A DNA stretch of 64,000 nucleotides from Ferrovibrio xuzhouensis (GTDB lineage Bacteria; Pseudomonadota; Alphaproteobacteria; Ferrovibrionales; Ferrovibrionaceae): assembly GCF_042648965.1 (NCBI RefSeq), contig NZ_JBHRYJ010000004.1:62001-126000 (forward strand), read 5' to 3'. Under the pieces are notes generated by a model, which was given only the letters and a program-made list of their open reading frames with translations, made no database searches and was not told where the DNA came from. A program made the translations under genes and the position numbers. Below, in pieces: positions 17,858-25,045 of the stretch (positions are counted from its first letter, which is position 1; the number at the start of each line of letters is the position of its first letter).

Positions 17858-18343
17858 TCAGCCTTTCGGCGCGGCGTGGATCGGGTCGACCCAGAATACC
17901 GATTCGGGCTTTTCCACCACCTCGATGTCGAGATTGACCACCACGGGGTCCTGGCCTGAGCGCACCAGCACGCATTCCAGCGTCTCGTCGGTGCTGGCGT
18001 TGATCTCCTGGTGCGGCACATAGGGCGGCACGAAGATAAAATCGCCGGGGCCGGCCTCGGCGGTGAATTCCAGGTTGTTGCCCCAGCGCATGCGCGCCTT
18101 GCCCTTGACCACGTAGATCACGCTTTCCAGGTCGCCATGGTGATGTGCGCCGGTCTTGGCATCGGGGTGGATATGCACGGTGCCGGCCCAGATCTTCTGG
18201 GCGCCGTTGCGGGCATGATTGATCGCGGTGGCGCGGTTCATGCCGGCGGTCTTGCCGGCGGTGGTCGGGTCGAGCTGGTCGCCCGGGATCACCTGCACGC
18301 CGTCATGTTTCCAGTCGGTGTGATGCTGATGGTCGTGGCCCAT
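17858..18343 (-). CDS. Cupin-domain protein
   Basis: A 161-aa single-cupin protein. Motif 1 is HIHPDAKTGAHHHGDLESVIYVVKG and provides the histidine/acidic metal ligands. Motif 2 is PGDFIFVPPYVPHQEIN. The N-terminus is His-rich (MGHDHQHHTDW). Such proteins are usually small dioxygenases, isomerases or ligand sensors; the substrate cannot be inferred. It stands alone between recJ and the tRNA-Glu locus. Confidence 0.82.
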   Translation of the reverse strand: MGHDHQHHTDWKHDGVQVIPGDQLDPTTAGKTAGMNRATAINHARNGAQKIWAGTVHIHPDAKTGAHHHGDLESVIYVVKGKARMRWGNNLEFTAEAGPGDFIFVPPYVPHQEINASTDETLECVLVRSGQDPVVVNLDIEVVEKPESVFWVDPIHAAPKG

Positions 18344-18501
18344 GACGCTGCTCCTGACGCTTGTGCGGTGCTGATCCGGCGATGGTAGGCAGCGCCCCCC
18401 GCCGCGGCAAGGGTCGGGGGCCGGCCAAGGGGCCGAGGAGGCGGGCTAACCCCCCGATTTCATTGGCCGGCTGGCCGATGTCCCGGGGTAACCCGAAGCG
18501 C

Positions 18502-18530
18502 TTGATTTGTGTAGGAGAACCCGGTACACA
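18502..18530 (+). promoter_or_regulatory. Candidate sigma70-type promoter of tRNA-Glu
   Basis: A -35-like TTGATT and a -10-like TACACA are separated by 17 bp and sit about 40 bp before the tRNA 5' end, a suitable distance for a short leader. It is assigned by eye and position only. Confidence 0.4.
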
Positions 18531-18569
18531 GCCCTCCGCCGTGCCGCTTTTCAGCGGCGCCGCCAGGCC

Positions 18570-18645
18570 GACCCCATCGTCTAGAGGCCTAGGACGTCAC
18601 CCTTTCACGGTGAAGACACGGGTTCGACTCCCGTTGGGGTCGCCA
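18570..18645 (+). tRNA. tRNA-Glu (anticodon TTC)
   Basis: A 76-nt tRNA with a 7-bp acceptor stem (GACCCCA/TGGGGTC), D-arm TCGTCTAGAGGCCTAGGAC, anticodon stem TCACC/GGTGA around loop CTTTCAC (anticodon TTC), T-arm ACGGG-TTCGACT-CCCGT and an encoded CCA end. The 3' 17 nt are part of the 43-bp repeat used as an attachment site by the element that follows; the tRNA itself remains intact. Confidence 0.97.
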
Positions 18646-18671
18646 ATACGGCGCAAGCTCCTCATCTCGTT
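18629..18671 (+). repeat. attL-like 43-bp direct repeat at the tRNA-Glu 3' end
   Basis: This copy covers the last 17 nt of the tRNA (from the T-arm through CCA) and 26 bp beyond. It matches 20044-20086 exactly; the base on either side differs between copies. This is the expected product of recombinase crossover in a tRNA gene. Confidence 0.9.
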
Positions 18672-18697
18672 GGTTTCGTTGTCACTTTCTGCACCAA

Positions 18698-18706
18698 GGT
18701 GTACGA
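18698..18706 (+). repeat. GGTGTACGA copy 1 (putative integrase arm site)
   Basis: This 9-mer lies between attL and the integrase gene and recurs twice, in the same orientation, just before attR (19950-19958 and 19962-19970). Position near both attachment sites suggests arm-type binding sites of the element's recombinase. This is inference from placement. Confidence 0.4.
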
Positions 18707-18721
18707 AAGGGTAAACGAAAC

Positions 18722-19603
18722 GTGCGAGTCCTCGTGAAGTACATAGGCACAAATAAGAACGGTAATCTCACTTATCGCCGTGAATTGCCCGAACACCTAC
18801 AGCGTGCGCTTGGCCGGAAGAACTTCATTCGGTCATTCGGGACCCAAGACGCAGCCGAAGCTTTACCTCGCTACAACGAATATCATCAATGGGTCGAGGA
18901 GCAGATCGCTGCGGTCTCAACTGGCGCGCAGATTGTCTCCGTCGAAGAGGCGAAGGCAATTGCAGAGCGTTGGTACCTCGAAGCCTCCAAAGCCGACAGA
19001 GCCAAGCGCCATATAGCGGACTATCCGGACGATGGCCGCGCCACTCCTGATGACGAACTTGGCGGCTTCTCGATCTATTCCACCAGTGCTTCGGTGATCT
19101 CGACCGAACTTGAGATGGGGAACTTAGCTGTCGTGGAGAAGGAGACCGATGAGGCCCTACGCATCGCAGGCGTCGTGGTGTCGCGCGAGAGCAATAGCTG
19201 GCTAAGGGTCTCCGCTGCCGTAGGGGCTAAGGTAGTGCGGCATCTCCTCAGGCAGGAAGCTAGAGGCGGGGGGGATTGGAGCGAAGCCGACAAGCCTGTC
19301 CGGTCCATCGGCGTGTCCTTGACTGAACTGAAAGATCGGTGGGCACGCACTCAGCCCAACAAGAAGACAGTGGGTGAAGCGACTAAGACTGTGGGCGAGT
19401 TCATTGCTCTGGCCGGGCCGGTCTCAGCCGACAAGATCACTACCAAGAATGTGGCTGACTACCGAGACGACCGCTTGGCTAAGGGCAACAAGCCTCAGAC
19501 CGTAACCAAGAAGGTCGGGTTCCCCATTTCTCTGCTAAAGGAGGCCCTTGACCGGATCACTTACAAAGAGGTGGATTTAGGGGGAGTTTCTTGGAGGATG
19601 TGA
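18722..19603 (+). pseudogene. Truncated tyrosine recombinase (phage-type integrase)
   Basis: A 293-codon frame starting GTG. The N-terminus (V-K-Y-I-G-T-N...TYRRELPEHLQRALG) matches the DUF6538-like N-terminal region of tyrosine integrases. The part around residues 200-285 (SLTELKDRWA...KTVGEATKTVGEF...ITTKNVADYRD...KPQTVTKKV) is the SAM-like core-binding domain. The protein ends just where the catalytic domain should begin, and no R-H-R-Y residues follow. The gene is therefore truncated by the same deletion that emptied the element. It is oriented away from the tRNA, as is usual for the integrase at attL. Confidence 0.8.
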
Positions 19604-19828
19604 AAAGCAGAGAAGCGGGATAGTTCGGGCAGGCAATGGGCAGGAGCTATTGGGGGTGGACATGGCAGAAGAGAATAAAGAAGGCGCAATCCCACGACGG
19701 CCCTCAATGGACACAAGGACGCCTGATCCAAGAACTACACTGCCAGCGCCTTTCTCTCTACGGACTAAACCGACCGAGAAATGCGACAGATGCTCTAGGA
19801 TCACGTCAGCGATGTCATATCCACCCAT
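19577..19828 (-). pseudogene. Fragment resembling the start of a trypsin-like peptidase
   Basis: Reverse-strand frame starting MGGYDIADVI. It contains GAGSVVLGSGVLVSIEGRRGIA, split here for description: GSGVLVSIEGRRGI resembles the glycine-rich first strands before the TAAHV catalytic-His motif of trypsin-like peptidases. The match fades after about 19685, where the frame continues into sequence from the other side of a deletion junction and stops at 19577. Family assignment is tentative, but a reverse-oriented cargo gene near attR cut by deletion fits the map. Confidence 0.35.
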
Positions 19829-19949
19829 TTCCGCCCCACCCCGTTGGAAGTGTAAAAGCAGTATCAAGATCGGAGACTAATCGAGAAGACGGCAGGCTTC
19901 CTAGCGTAGGGAAGGTGACCAAGTTGTTGTGAGCAAAGGGGCTTGCGAG

Positions 19950-19970
19950 GGTGTACGACTAGGTGTACGA
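19950..19970 (+). repeat. GGTGTACGA copies 2 and 3 (putative integrase arm sites)
   Basis: Two direct copies of GGTGTACGA spaced 12 bp start-to-start, about 75 bp before attR. With the single copy after attL they give an asymmetric 1+2 arrangement like the arm sites of lambda-type recombinases. No experiment supports this. Confidence 0.4.
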
Positions 19971-20043
19971 GGGATGCCAAGTGACAGATAAGTGACGGCG
20001 CTATATCAATGACTTAAAGGGCGCATCCCGATTGGGGATGTAG

Positions 20044-20086
20044 TCCCGTTGGGGTCGCCAATACGGCGCAAGCTCCTCATCTCGTT
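20044..20086 (+). repeat. attR-like 43-bp direct repeat
   Basis: Exact copy of 18629-18671. It restores the 3' end of the tRNA sequence (through CCA) at the far end of the element and overlaps the end of the IS3-type orfA remnant. The pre-insertion chromosome probably had tRNA-Glu directly followed by that remnant. Confidence 0.9.
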
Positions 20087-20198
20087 CGGCAGCAGACGGC
20101 CATACTTGCCTTCTCGCGCCAGTTATAATCGCCGCACCCGCCTCAACCTGACGCAGCACACAGGCAAGCTGCGTCGCGCTGAACCGCAACGCTTTCAT
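20063..20198 (-). pseudogene. IS3-family transposase OrfA remnant
   Basis: Reverse-strand sequence beginning MKALRFSATQLACVLRQVEAG, like the start of IS3-family OrfA (M-K-x-x-R-F-x-x-x-Q-I-x-x-x-L-x-E-A-E-A-G). After an internal deletion and frame change it continues as KYGRLLPNEMRSLRR, like the OrfA segment KYGGLxPSExRRLRxLE. The helix-turn-helix middle and everything downstream are missing. A neighbouring frame has NWREK just before, which also matches (Y-x-W-[KR]-x-K). No OrfB or terminal inverted repeat is seen. Confidence 0.55.
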
Positions 20199-20449
20199 GG
20201 CATCCCCCTGCTCCGGCCCATGGGTCATAAGGGCATCTTGCAGTGATTCGCGGCCGATTTCCGGGGGAGCAGGGCACGACCGGTCGTTCGCTGCATCACT
20301 GGTTTTTTACAGGCGGGGAGACTGGGTGGTTTGTAACGCAAATGTAACGGAGCGGCGGCGCCGGTTGGATATAGTGCGGCGCAGGAATCTTATGTCCATA
20401 TCTTATATCTATCTGCAAATTTCCCCGCGCCCGGAAGATACAGGAGACC

Positions 20450-21208
20450 ATGCCCGTGAACGTGACTAAAACGAGAATCAGCGAATTGAAGGACAAGGTC
20501 TTCGAGGCCGACAAGAAAATTTCCGACTTCGCCTTCAACAAGGAAGTGGCGACCGTCTTCGACGACATGGTCAGCCGCTCCGTACCCTATTACGACGAGA
20601 TGCAGCGCATGACGGTGGAACTGGTGCGCGATTTCGCCGTCGACGACTCCAACATCTACGATATCGGTTGTGCCACCGGCACGACCATGGCACTGATCGA
20701 TCGCTCTATCGGTGAGACCAAGGCCAATCTTGTCGGCATCGACAATTCCCAGGAAATGCTGGACCAGGCGCGCGAAAAGCTCAACCTGCTGGGCCTTCGC
20801 CACCCCTACGAGCTGCAGTGTGCCGACATCCACGAGGACCTGGCGATTGAAAACGCCTCCGTCGTCGCCATGCTGCTGACCCTGCAGTTTGCCCGCCCGC
20901 TCTTGCGCGAGCGCATCGTGCAGAAAATCTGCAATGGCATCCGCGACAACGGCTGTCTGCTGCTGATCGAGAAAATCACCTCCGAGAATACCTTCTTCAA
21001 TCGCCTGTTCATCGACCACTACTACGACTTCAAGCGGCGCAACGGCTATTCCGAGATGGAAATCGCCAGGAAGCGCGAGGCGCTGGAGAACGTGCTGATC
21101 CCCTACCGGCTGGAGGAGAACGTCAAGCTGCTGAAGAATGCCGGTTTCCGTCACGTGGAAGTATTCTTCCGCTGGTACAACTTCTGCGGCCTGGTTGCGA
21201 CAAAATGA
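20450..21208 (+). CDS. CmoA-like carboxy-S-adenosyl-L-methionine synthase
   Basis: A 252-aa class I methyltransferase-fold protein closely resembling E. coli CmoA, which converts SAM and prephenate to carboxy-SAM. Shared features are FDDMVSRSVPYY, the SAM loop YDIGCATGTT, GIDNSQEML, the segment IENASVV...LTLQF, DFKRRNGYSEMEI and RKREALENV. The arginine that in E. coli CmoA (Arg199) contacts the carboxylate of carboxy-SAM is kept here as Arg209. In E. coli the partner is CmoB, a tRNA-U34 carboxymethyltransferase. No cmoB is present here; instead the stop codon overlaps the start of a membrane methyltransferase gene (ATGA). An AGGAGA site precedes the start. Composition is less GC-rich than most neighbours, and the gene follows the tRNA-Glu element, so acquisition by transfer is possible. 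Confidence 0.82.
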   Translation: MPVNVTKTRISELKDKVFEADKKISDFAFNKEVATVFDDMVSRSVPYYDEMQRMTVELVRDFAVDDSNIYDIGCATGTTMALIDRSIGETKANLVGIDNSQEMLDQAREKLNLLGLRHPYELQCADIHEDLAIENASVVAMLLTLQFARPLLRERIVQKICNGIRDNGCLLLIEKITSENTFFNRLFIDHYYDFKRRNGYSEMEIARKREALENVLIPYRLEENVKLLKNAGFRHVEVFFRWYNFCGLVATK

Positions 21209-21960
21209 GCGACAGCGCGACACCGCAGAAGAATGCCTGGATCAGGGTCGGTGATTTCTTCTTCCGCTATCGTAACGCCGCCTTTCCGGTCGTCCTGCTT
21301 GGTCTCTTCCTCGCGTTCCAGCCGGCGGGCTCCTATTTCGGCGAGGTAAGCCTCGAGCATTGGACAGACGGGCTGGCCGTTGCCATCACGCTCGTCGGCC
21401 TCGTCGTCCGTGCCGCCGTCATCGGCTTCGCCTATATAAAGCGCGGTGGCCTCAACAAGCGCGTCTATGCCGATGGTCTGGTGACCGGAGGCATCTTTGG
21501 CGTCTGCCGGAACCCGCTCTACCTCGGCAACATGCTGATTTACGCCGGCGTCTTCCTGATGCACGGGCATCCGGTGGTGGTTGCGCTCGGTATCATCAGC
21601 TATTTTCTCATCTACCAGAGCATCATCGCCGCAGAGGAGTTCTTCCTGCGCGGCAAGTTCGGTCAGGCCTATGCCGACTATTGCCGTGCGGTGCCGCGCT
21701 GGCTGCCGGGTTTATCGGGCCTGAAAGAATCGACCAGGGGCATGACCTTCAACTTCAGACGCGTCCTGGTAAAGGATTACACCACCGTGGCCAACGCAGC
21801 GATGGCGCTGCTGCTGCTGAAGCTGCTGGAAACCTACCACAACGAGCCACGCATCAATTTCGATCAGGCCCTTACGGTCATTCTGCCCGTCGTTGCCCTG
21901 GTGCTGGCGACAACCGGCTTCATTGCACTGGCCAAACGCCGCAAGTGGCTGCACGCCTGA
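21205..21960 (+). CDS. Isoprenylcysteine-methyltransferase-like membrane protein
   Basis: A 251-aa polytopic protein with about six hydrophobic segments (near residues 25-45, 58-80, 95-115, 118-140, 190-212 and 222-242). It carries the ICMT/PEMT signature GIFGVCRNPLYLGNML and the later AAEEFFLRGKFGQAYADYC motif, both used for SAM binding in this family. Eukaryotic members methylate prenylated cysteines or phosphatidylethanolamine; bacterial members are mostly uncharacterised. Overlap with the CmoA-like gene suggests the two proteins act together. One hypothesis is that this enzyme uses carboxy-SAM, or that the pair modifies a lipid or isoprenoid acceptor. Confidence 0.8.
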   Translation: MSDSATPQKNAWIRVGDFFFRYRNAAFPVVLLGLFLAFQPAGSYFGEVSLEHWTDGLAVAITLVGLVVRAAVIGFAYIKRGGLNKRVYADGLVTGGIFGVCRNPLYLGNMLIYAGVFLMHGHPVVVALGIISYFLIYQSIIAAEEFFLRGKFGQAYADYCRAVPRWLPGLSGLKESTRGMTFNFRRVLVKDYTTVANAAMALLLLKLLETYHNEPRINFDQALTVILPVVALVLATTGFIALAKRRKWLHA

Positions 21961-21967
21961 GCGACAG

Positions 21968-22846
21968 TCACGCCCCGGCGCTATGGCTCAGCGTGGCGTC
22001 TTCCTCGCGTTCGGCGCGTTTGCGCCGCGCCGCCAGCGCCGCCTCGCTGCGGCGTTTCACCAGTTCGTAGGTGATCGCGCCGGCAAGCGTGACCGCGACG
22101 ATCAGCACCGCCAGCGCGCTGATCGACGGCGTGGTGCCCTGGCGCACCCGGCCGGCCAGCACGGTGGTGAGCGTCTTGTCGGCGAGGATGGCAAAGGTGG
22201 TGGTATTGTAGTTCTCGAAGGATGACAGGAAAGCCAGCACCGAGGCCGAGAGGATCGCCGGCCTGAGAAATGGCAGCAGGATGTGGCGGAATACCTGCGG
22301 ATGGCTGGCGCCGAGGTCCAGGGCTGCTTCCTCCTGGGCGCGGTCGAAGCGCTGCAGCCGGGCGAGGAAGATCAGCATCGTGTAGGCCGAGATGAAGCTC
22401 GCCTGCGACAGCACGGTCAGCACCATGCCGTTATAGAGGAAACGCGTGCCGGTCAGGCCGGTCATCTCGCGCCAGAAGATCACCGTCGAGATGCCGATGA
22501 TGACGCCGGGCGTCAGCACCGGTGAGACCACCACCAGGTAATAGAAGGCGCGCGCCCTGCGGTAGACCTGGGTCATCAGGATGGCGCCGGCCAGTCCGAC
22601 CGGCACCGATAGCGCCACCACCAGCACGCCGATCAACAGCGAGTTGCGCAGGCCGTAGACGATGTCGTCGTCGCCGACCAGTGCCGCGAACCATTTCAGG
22701 GTGAAGCCCTCGAAGGGGTAAACCTGCGGGTATTCCGAGGCATTGAAGGCGGTCACCCCCATCACCGCCAGTGGCCCGAGCAGATAAGCGAAAAAGGCGG
22801 CGATATAGAGCCAGAGAAACAGCCGGATCAGGCCACGGTTCATCAT
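21968..22846 (-). CDS. ABC transporter permease, PotC-like
   Basis: Inner-membrane permease of 292 aa, the second of a pair. It has about six transmembrane helices, starting with LIRLFLWLYIAAFFAYLLGPL, and the cytoplasmic EAA-type loop E-E-A-A-L-D-L-G-A-S-H-P-Q-V-F-R that docks the ATPase. I chose the double ATG at 22846 after the end of the other permease (gap 8 bp); a much longer open frame upstream is only antisense and shadow coding. The C-terminal tail is charged. It is the last gene of the four-gene import operon. Confidence 0.9.
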   Translation of the reverse strand: MMNRGLIRLFLWLYIAAFFAYLLGPLAVMGVTAFNASEYPQVYPFEGFTLKWFAALVGDDDIVYGLRNSLLIGVLVVALSVPVGLAGAILMTQVYRRARAFYYLVVVSPVLTPGVIIGISTVIFWREMTGLTGTRFLYNGMVLTVLSQASFISAYTMLIFLARLQRFDRAQEEAALDLGASHPQVFRHILLPFLRPAILSASVLAFLSSFENYNTTTFAILADKTLTTVLAGRVRQGTTPSISALAVLIVAVTLAGAITYELVKRRSEAALAARRKRAEREEDATLSHSAGA

Positions 22847-22854
22847 GGCGGCTT

Positions 22855-23874
22855 TCACCGGGCGATCTCGCCGAGGCCGACCCGGAACAGCCGCAGCACC
22901 AGCAGCACGAAGACGATGCAGGCCAGCAGCAGGATGAAGGCATAGGCCGAGCCCTGCTGCCAGTTGAAGGCCTGGTAGAAGCGGTCGTAGACGATCGGGG
23001 TGAACCACAGGCTGCGCGGCCCGCCCAGCACCAGCGGGGCGGCCAGCGCGCCGGCGGTCAGCATGAACACCAAGGTGGCGCCGGACGCGATGCCGGGCTT
23101 GGCATGGGGCATGACGATGAACAGGTGGATATGCCACCACGGCGCCCCGAGGTCGCGGGCGGCCTCGATCTGGTTGCGGTCGAGGCTCTCGATGGCGTTG
23201 TACAGCGAGAACATCATCATCAGCAGGTAGGCATAGGCGAGCCCGGTATAGAGCCCGACGTCGAGGCCGAGGAAGTCGATCGGCGCATCGATCAGGCCGA
23301 GTTTCTGCAAGCCGACGTTGAGCAGCCCCTGGCTGGAAAACAGGATGCGGAAGGCAAAGGCGCGCAGCACCTCGTTGACCCAGTAGGGGGTGATCAGCAG
23401 CAGCAGGATGACGCGCAGGCGGCGCAGCGGCGCCACCTTGGCGATGTAGAAGGCAAGCGGATAGCAGATCGCGAAATTGAGGATGGTCACCACCACCGAG
23501 GCACCGATGGTGAGGAAAAATGCCTTGATATGGGTGACGTTCCACGACGCCGTCGAAGTGGTCGAGCCGAACAGGAAGTAACGGTAGTTCTCCAGCGTGT
23601 AGAGATCCTTCGGCCCGCCGGTCTGCACTGGCGGCAGCTTGGGCCGGAACGACAGGTCGACCATGTAGAGCTGCGGCAGCACGATCATGAACACCGTCCA
23701 CAGGCCGACCGCGGCGACCAGATAGGTCGAGACGCCGATGCCGTTGCGCTGCAGGAACGACATCGGCGCCGAGGCGCCGAGCCGGCGTTTCTCGAGCAGG
23801 GCGAGCAGGGTGAAGCCGGCGATCACTGCCACCGGCAGGACGAAGATCAGGATATGGCCGACCGAGCTGTGCAT
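22855..23874 (-). CDS. ABC transporter permease, PotB-like
   Basis: A 339-aa inner-membrane permease. It has an extra N-terminal helix, a periplasmic loop of about 60 residues (PKLPPVQTGGPKDLYTLENY) and the permease core with EAA motif EAARDLGAPWWHIHLFIVMP. It pairs with the following PotC-like permease. The ATPase gene stop lies 6 bp upstream of its ATG. Substrate class is polyamine, opine or related cation, by family. Confidence 0.9.
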   Translation of the reverse strand: MHSSVGHILIFVLPVAVIAGFTLLALLEKRRLGASAPMSFLQRNGIGVSTYLVAAVGLWTVFMIVLPQLYMVDLSFRPKLPPVQTGGPKDLYTLENYRYFLFGSTTSTASWNVTHIKAFFLTIGASVVVTILNFAICYPLAFYIAKVAPLRRLRVILLLLITPYWVNEVLRAFAFRILFSSQGLLNVGLQKLGLIDAPIDFLGLDVGLYTGLAYAYLLMMMFSLYNAIESLDRNQIEAARDLGAPWWHIHLFIVMPHAKPGIASGATLVFMLTAGALAAPLVLGGPRSLWFTPIVYDRFYQAFNWQQGSAYAFILLLACIVFVLLVLRLFRVGLGEIAR

Positions 23875-23880
23875 GGCCGC

Positions 23881-24960
23881 TCAGTCCTCACCGAATCCTT
23901 CGCGCGGCAGCACCAGGCCCTCGGCCGGCGCGTAGCCGATCTGCGCCGCGGCGCCGGTCTCGGGCAGCACCGCGCCGCGACCGGCAGTCAGCACCAGCCG
24001 GGCCGTGTCGCTTACCCTGCACTGCACGTGGGACATGCTGCCTTCATAGGCGACCTCGCCGATGCGCACGGACATCGTCTCGCTGTCGGCCGGCGGCTGC
24101 AGCGACAGGATTTCCGGCCGCACGAACAGCACGGCATCCGAGCCGACCGCTAGGCTGCGGGCATTGCGGCCGCGCAGCGGGCCGACCGGCGTATCCACGG
24201 TGGCGATGCCATCGGCGGCGGCGCTCACCTTGCCAATGAAGGCATTGTTCTCGCCAACGAAGGACGCGACGAAGCTGGTGCGCGGGGTCTCGTAGATGCT
24301 GCGCCCGTCACCGACCTGTTGGATCACACCGCGGTTCATCACCGCGATGCGGTCCGACATGGTCAGCGCCTCGCCCTGGTCATGGGTGATGTAGATGAAA
24401 GTGATGCCGACCCGGCGCTGGATGGCGCGCAGCTCGTTGCGCATATGCTGGCGCAGCTTGAGGTCGAGCGCCGACAGCGGTTCGTCGAGCAGCAGCACCT
24501 TGGGTTCGACCGCCAGCGCGCGGGCGATGGCGACGCGCTGCTTCTGGCCGCCGGACAGCTCGCCGACCCGCTTGCCGCCCTGGTCGGGCAGGGCGATCAG
24601 GTCGAGCAGGCGGTCGACCGTCTCGCGCTGCTGGCGCCGCGACTGGCTGCGCACGCGCAGACCGTAGGCGATGTTGTCGGCGACGCTCATCATCGGGAAC
24701 AGCGCCAGGTTCTGGAAGATCAGCGCCGTCGGCCGCTTGTTGGGGCCGATGCCGCGCATGTCGGCGCCGGCCAGCAGGACGCGGCCCTCGGTCGGATCGA
24801 CGAAGCCGGAGATGGTGCGCAGCAAGGTGGTCTTGCCGCAGCCGGACGGACCGAGAAACGAGAAGAACTCGCCCGGCGCGATGTCGAGCGTGGCATCTTC
24901 GACGGCGGTGAAATCGCCGAAACGGACGCTGACGCGATCAAGGGTGACGGCAGCTGTCAT
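23881..24960 (-). CDS. ABC transporter ATPase, PotA-like
   Basis: A 359-aa ATP-binding subunit. It has Walker A GPSGCGKTT, signature LSGGQKQRVAIA, Walker B VLLLDEPLSALD and switch histidine in ITHDQ. A C-terminal TOBE domain (from about residue 275) is typical of spermidine/putrescine and Fe3+ importers. It drives the two permeases encoded just downstream. Confidence 0.94.
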   Translation of the reverse strand: MTAAVTLDRVSVRFGDFTAVEDATLDIAPGEFFSFLGPSGCGKTTLLRTISGFVDPTEGRVLLAGADMRGIGPNKRPTALIFQNLALFPMMSVADNIAYGLRVRSQSRRQQRETVDRLLDLIALPDQGGKRVGELSGGQKQRVAIARALAVEPKVLLLDEPLSALDLKLRQHMRNELRAIQRRVGITFIYITHDQGEALTMSDRIAVMNRGVIQQVGDGRSIYETPRTSFVASFVGENNAFIGKVSAAADGIATVDTPVGPLRGRNARSLAVGSDAVLFVRPEILSLQPPADSETMSVRIGEVAYEGSMSHVQCRVSDTARLVLTAGRGAVLPETGAAAQIGYAPAEGLVLPREGFGED

Positions 24961-25007
24961 GGGAAATGGATGGCAGCGTCAGATGGCAAGATGACGGGTG
25001 AAACGGG

Positions 25008-25034
25008 GCCGACGGGCAGGGACTGCCCGCCGGC
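25008..25034 (-). promoter_or_regulatory. Intercistronic hairpin after the binding-protein gene
   Basis: An inverted repeat with 12-nt arms (one mismatch) around a 3-nt loop lies between the binding-protein and ATPase genes. It has no run of T, so it more likely protects the upstream mRNA or causes partial termination than full termination. This would give excess binding protein over transporter. Confidence 0.45.
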
Positions 25035-25045
25035 GTCCGAGCGCA

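Larger units (their letters stand above)
18629..20086. mobile_element. Decayed integrative element in tRNA-Glu
   Basis: A perfect 43-bp direct repeat begins in the T-arm of tRNA-Glu (18629-18671) and recurs at 20044-20086, bounding about 1.4 kb. Inside are a GTG-started gene for the N-terminal half of a tyrosine recombinase reading away from the tRNA, and a reverse-strand fragment resembling the start of a trypsin-like peptidase. Direct GGTGTACGA repeats lie near both ends. Composition is less GC-rich than the flanks. The layout is that of an integrated genomic island whose interior has been deleted, leaving only its two ends. With the integrase catalytic domain missing it should be immobile unless helped in trans. 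Confidence 0.85.

Noticed and set aside
16227..17975. 582-codon frame on the minus strand
   Set aside because: Antisense shadow of recJ.
19650..19880. Plus-strand 76-codon ORF inside the tRNA-Glu element (MGVDMAEENKEG...)
   Set aside because: No domain is seen. The opposite strand gives the better peptidase-like reading across most of the same bases.
22771..24153. 460-codon plus-strand frame over the ABC operon
   Set aside because: Antisense to permease and ATPase genes with full family motifs; its translation is Gln/His/Arg-rich without domains.
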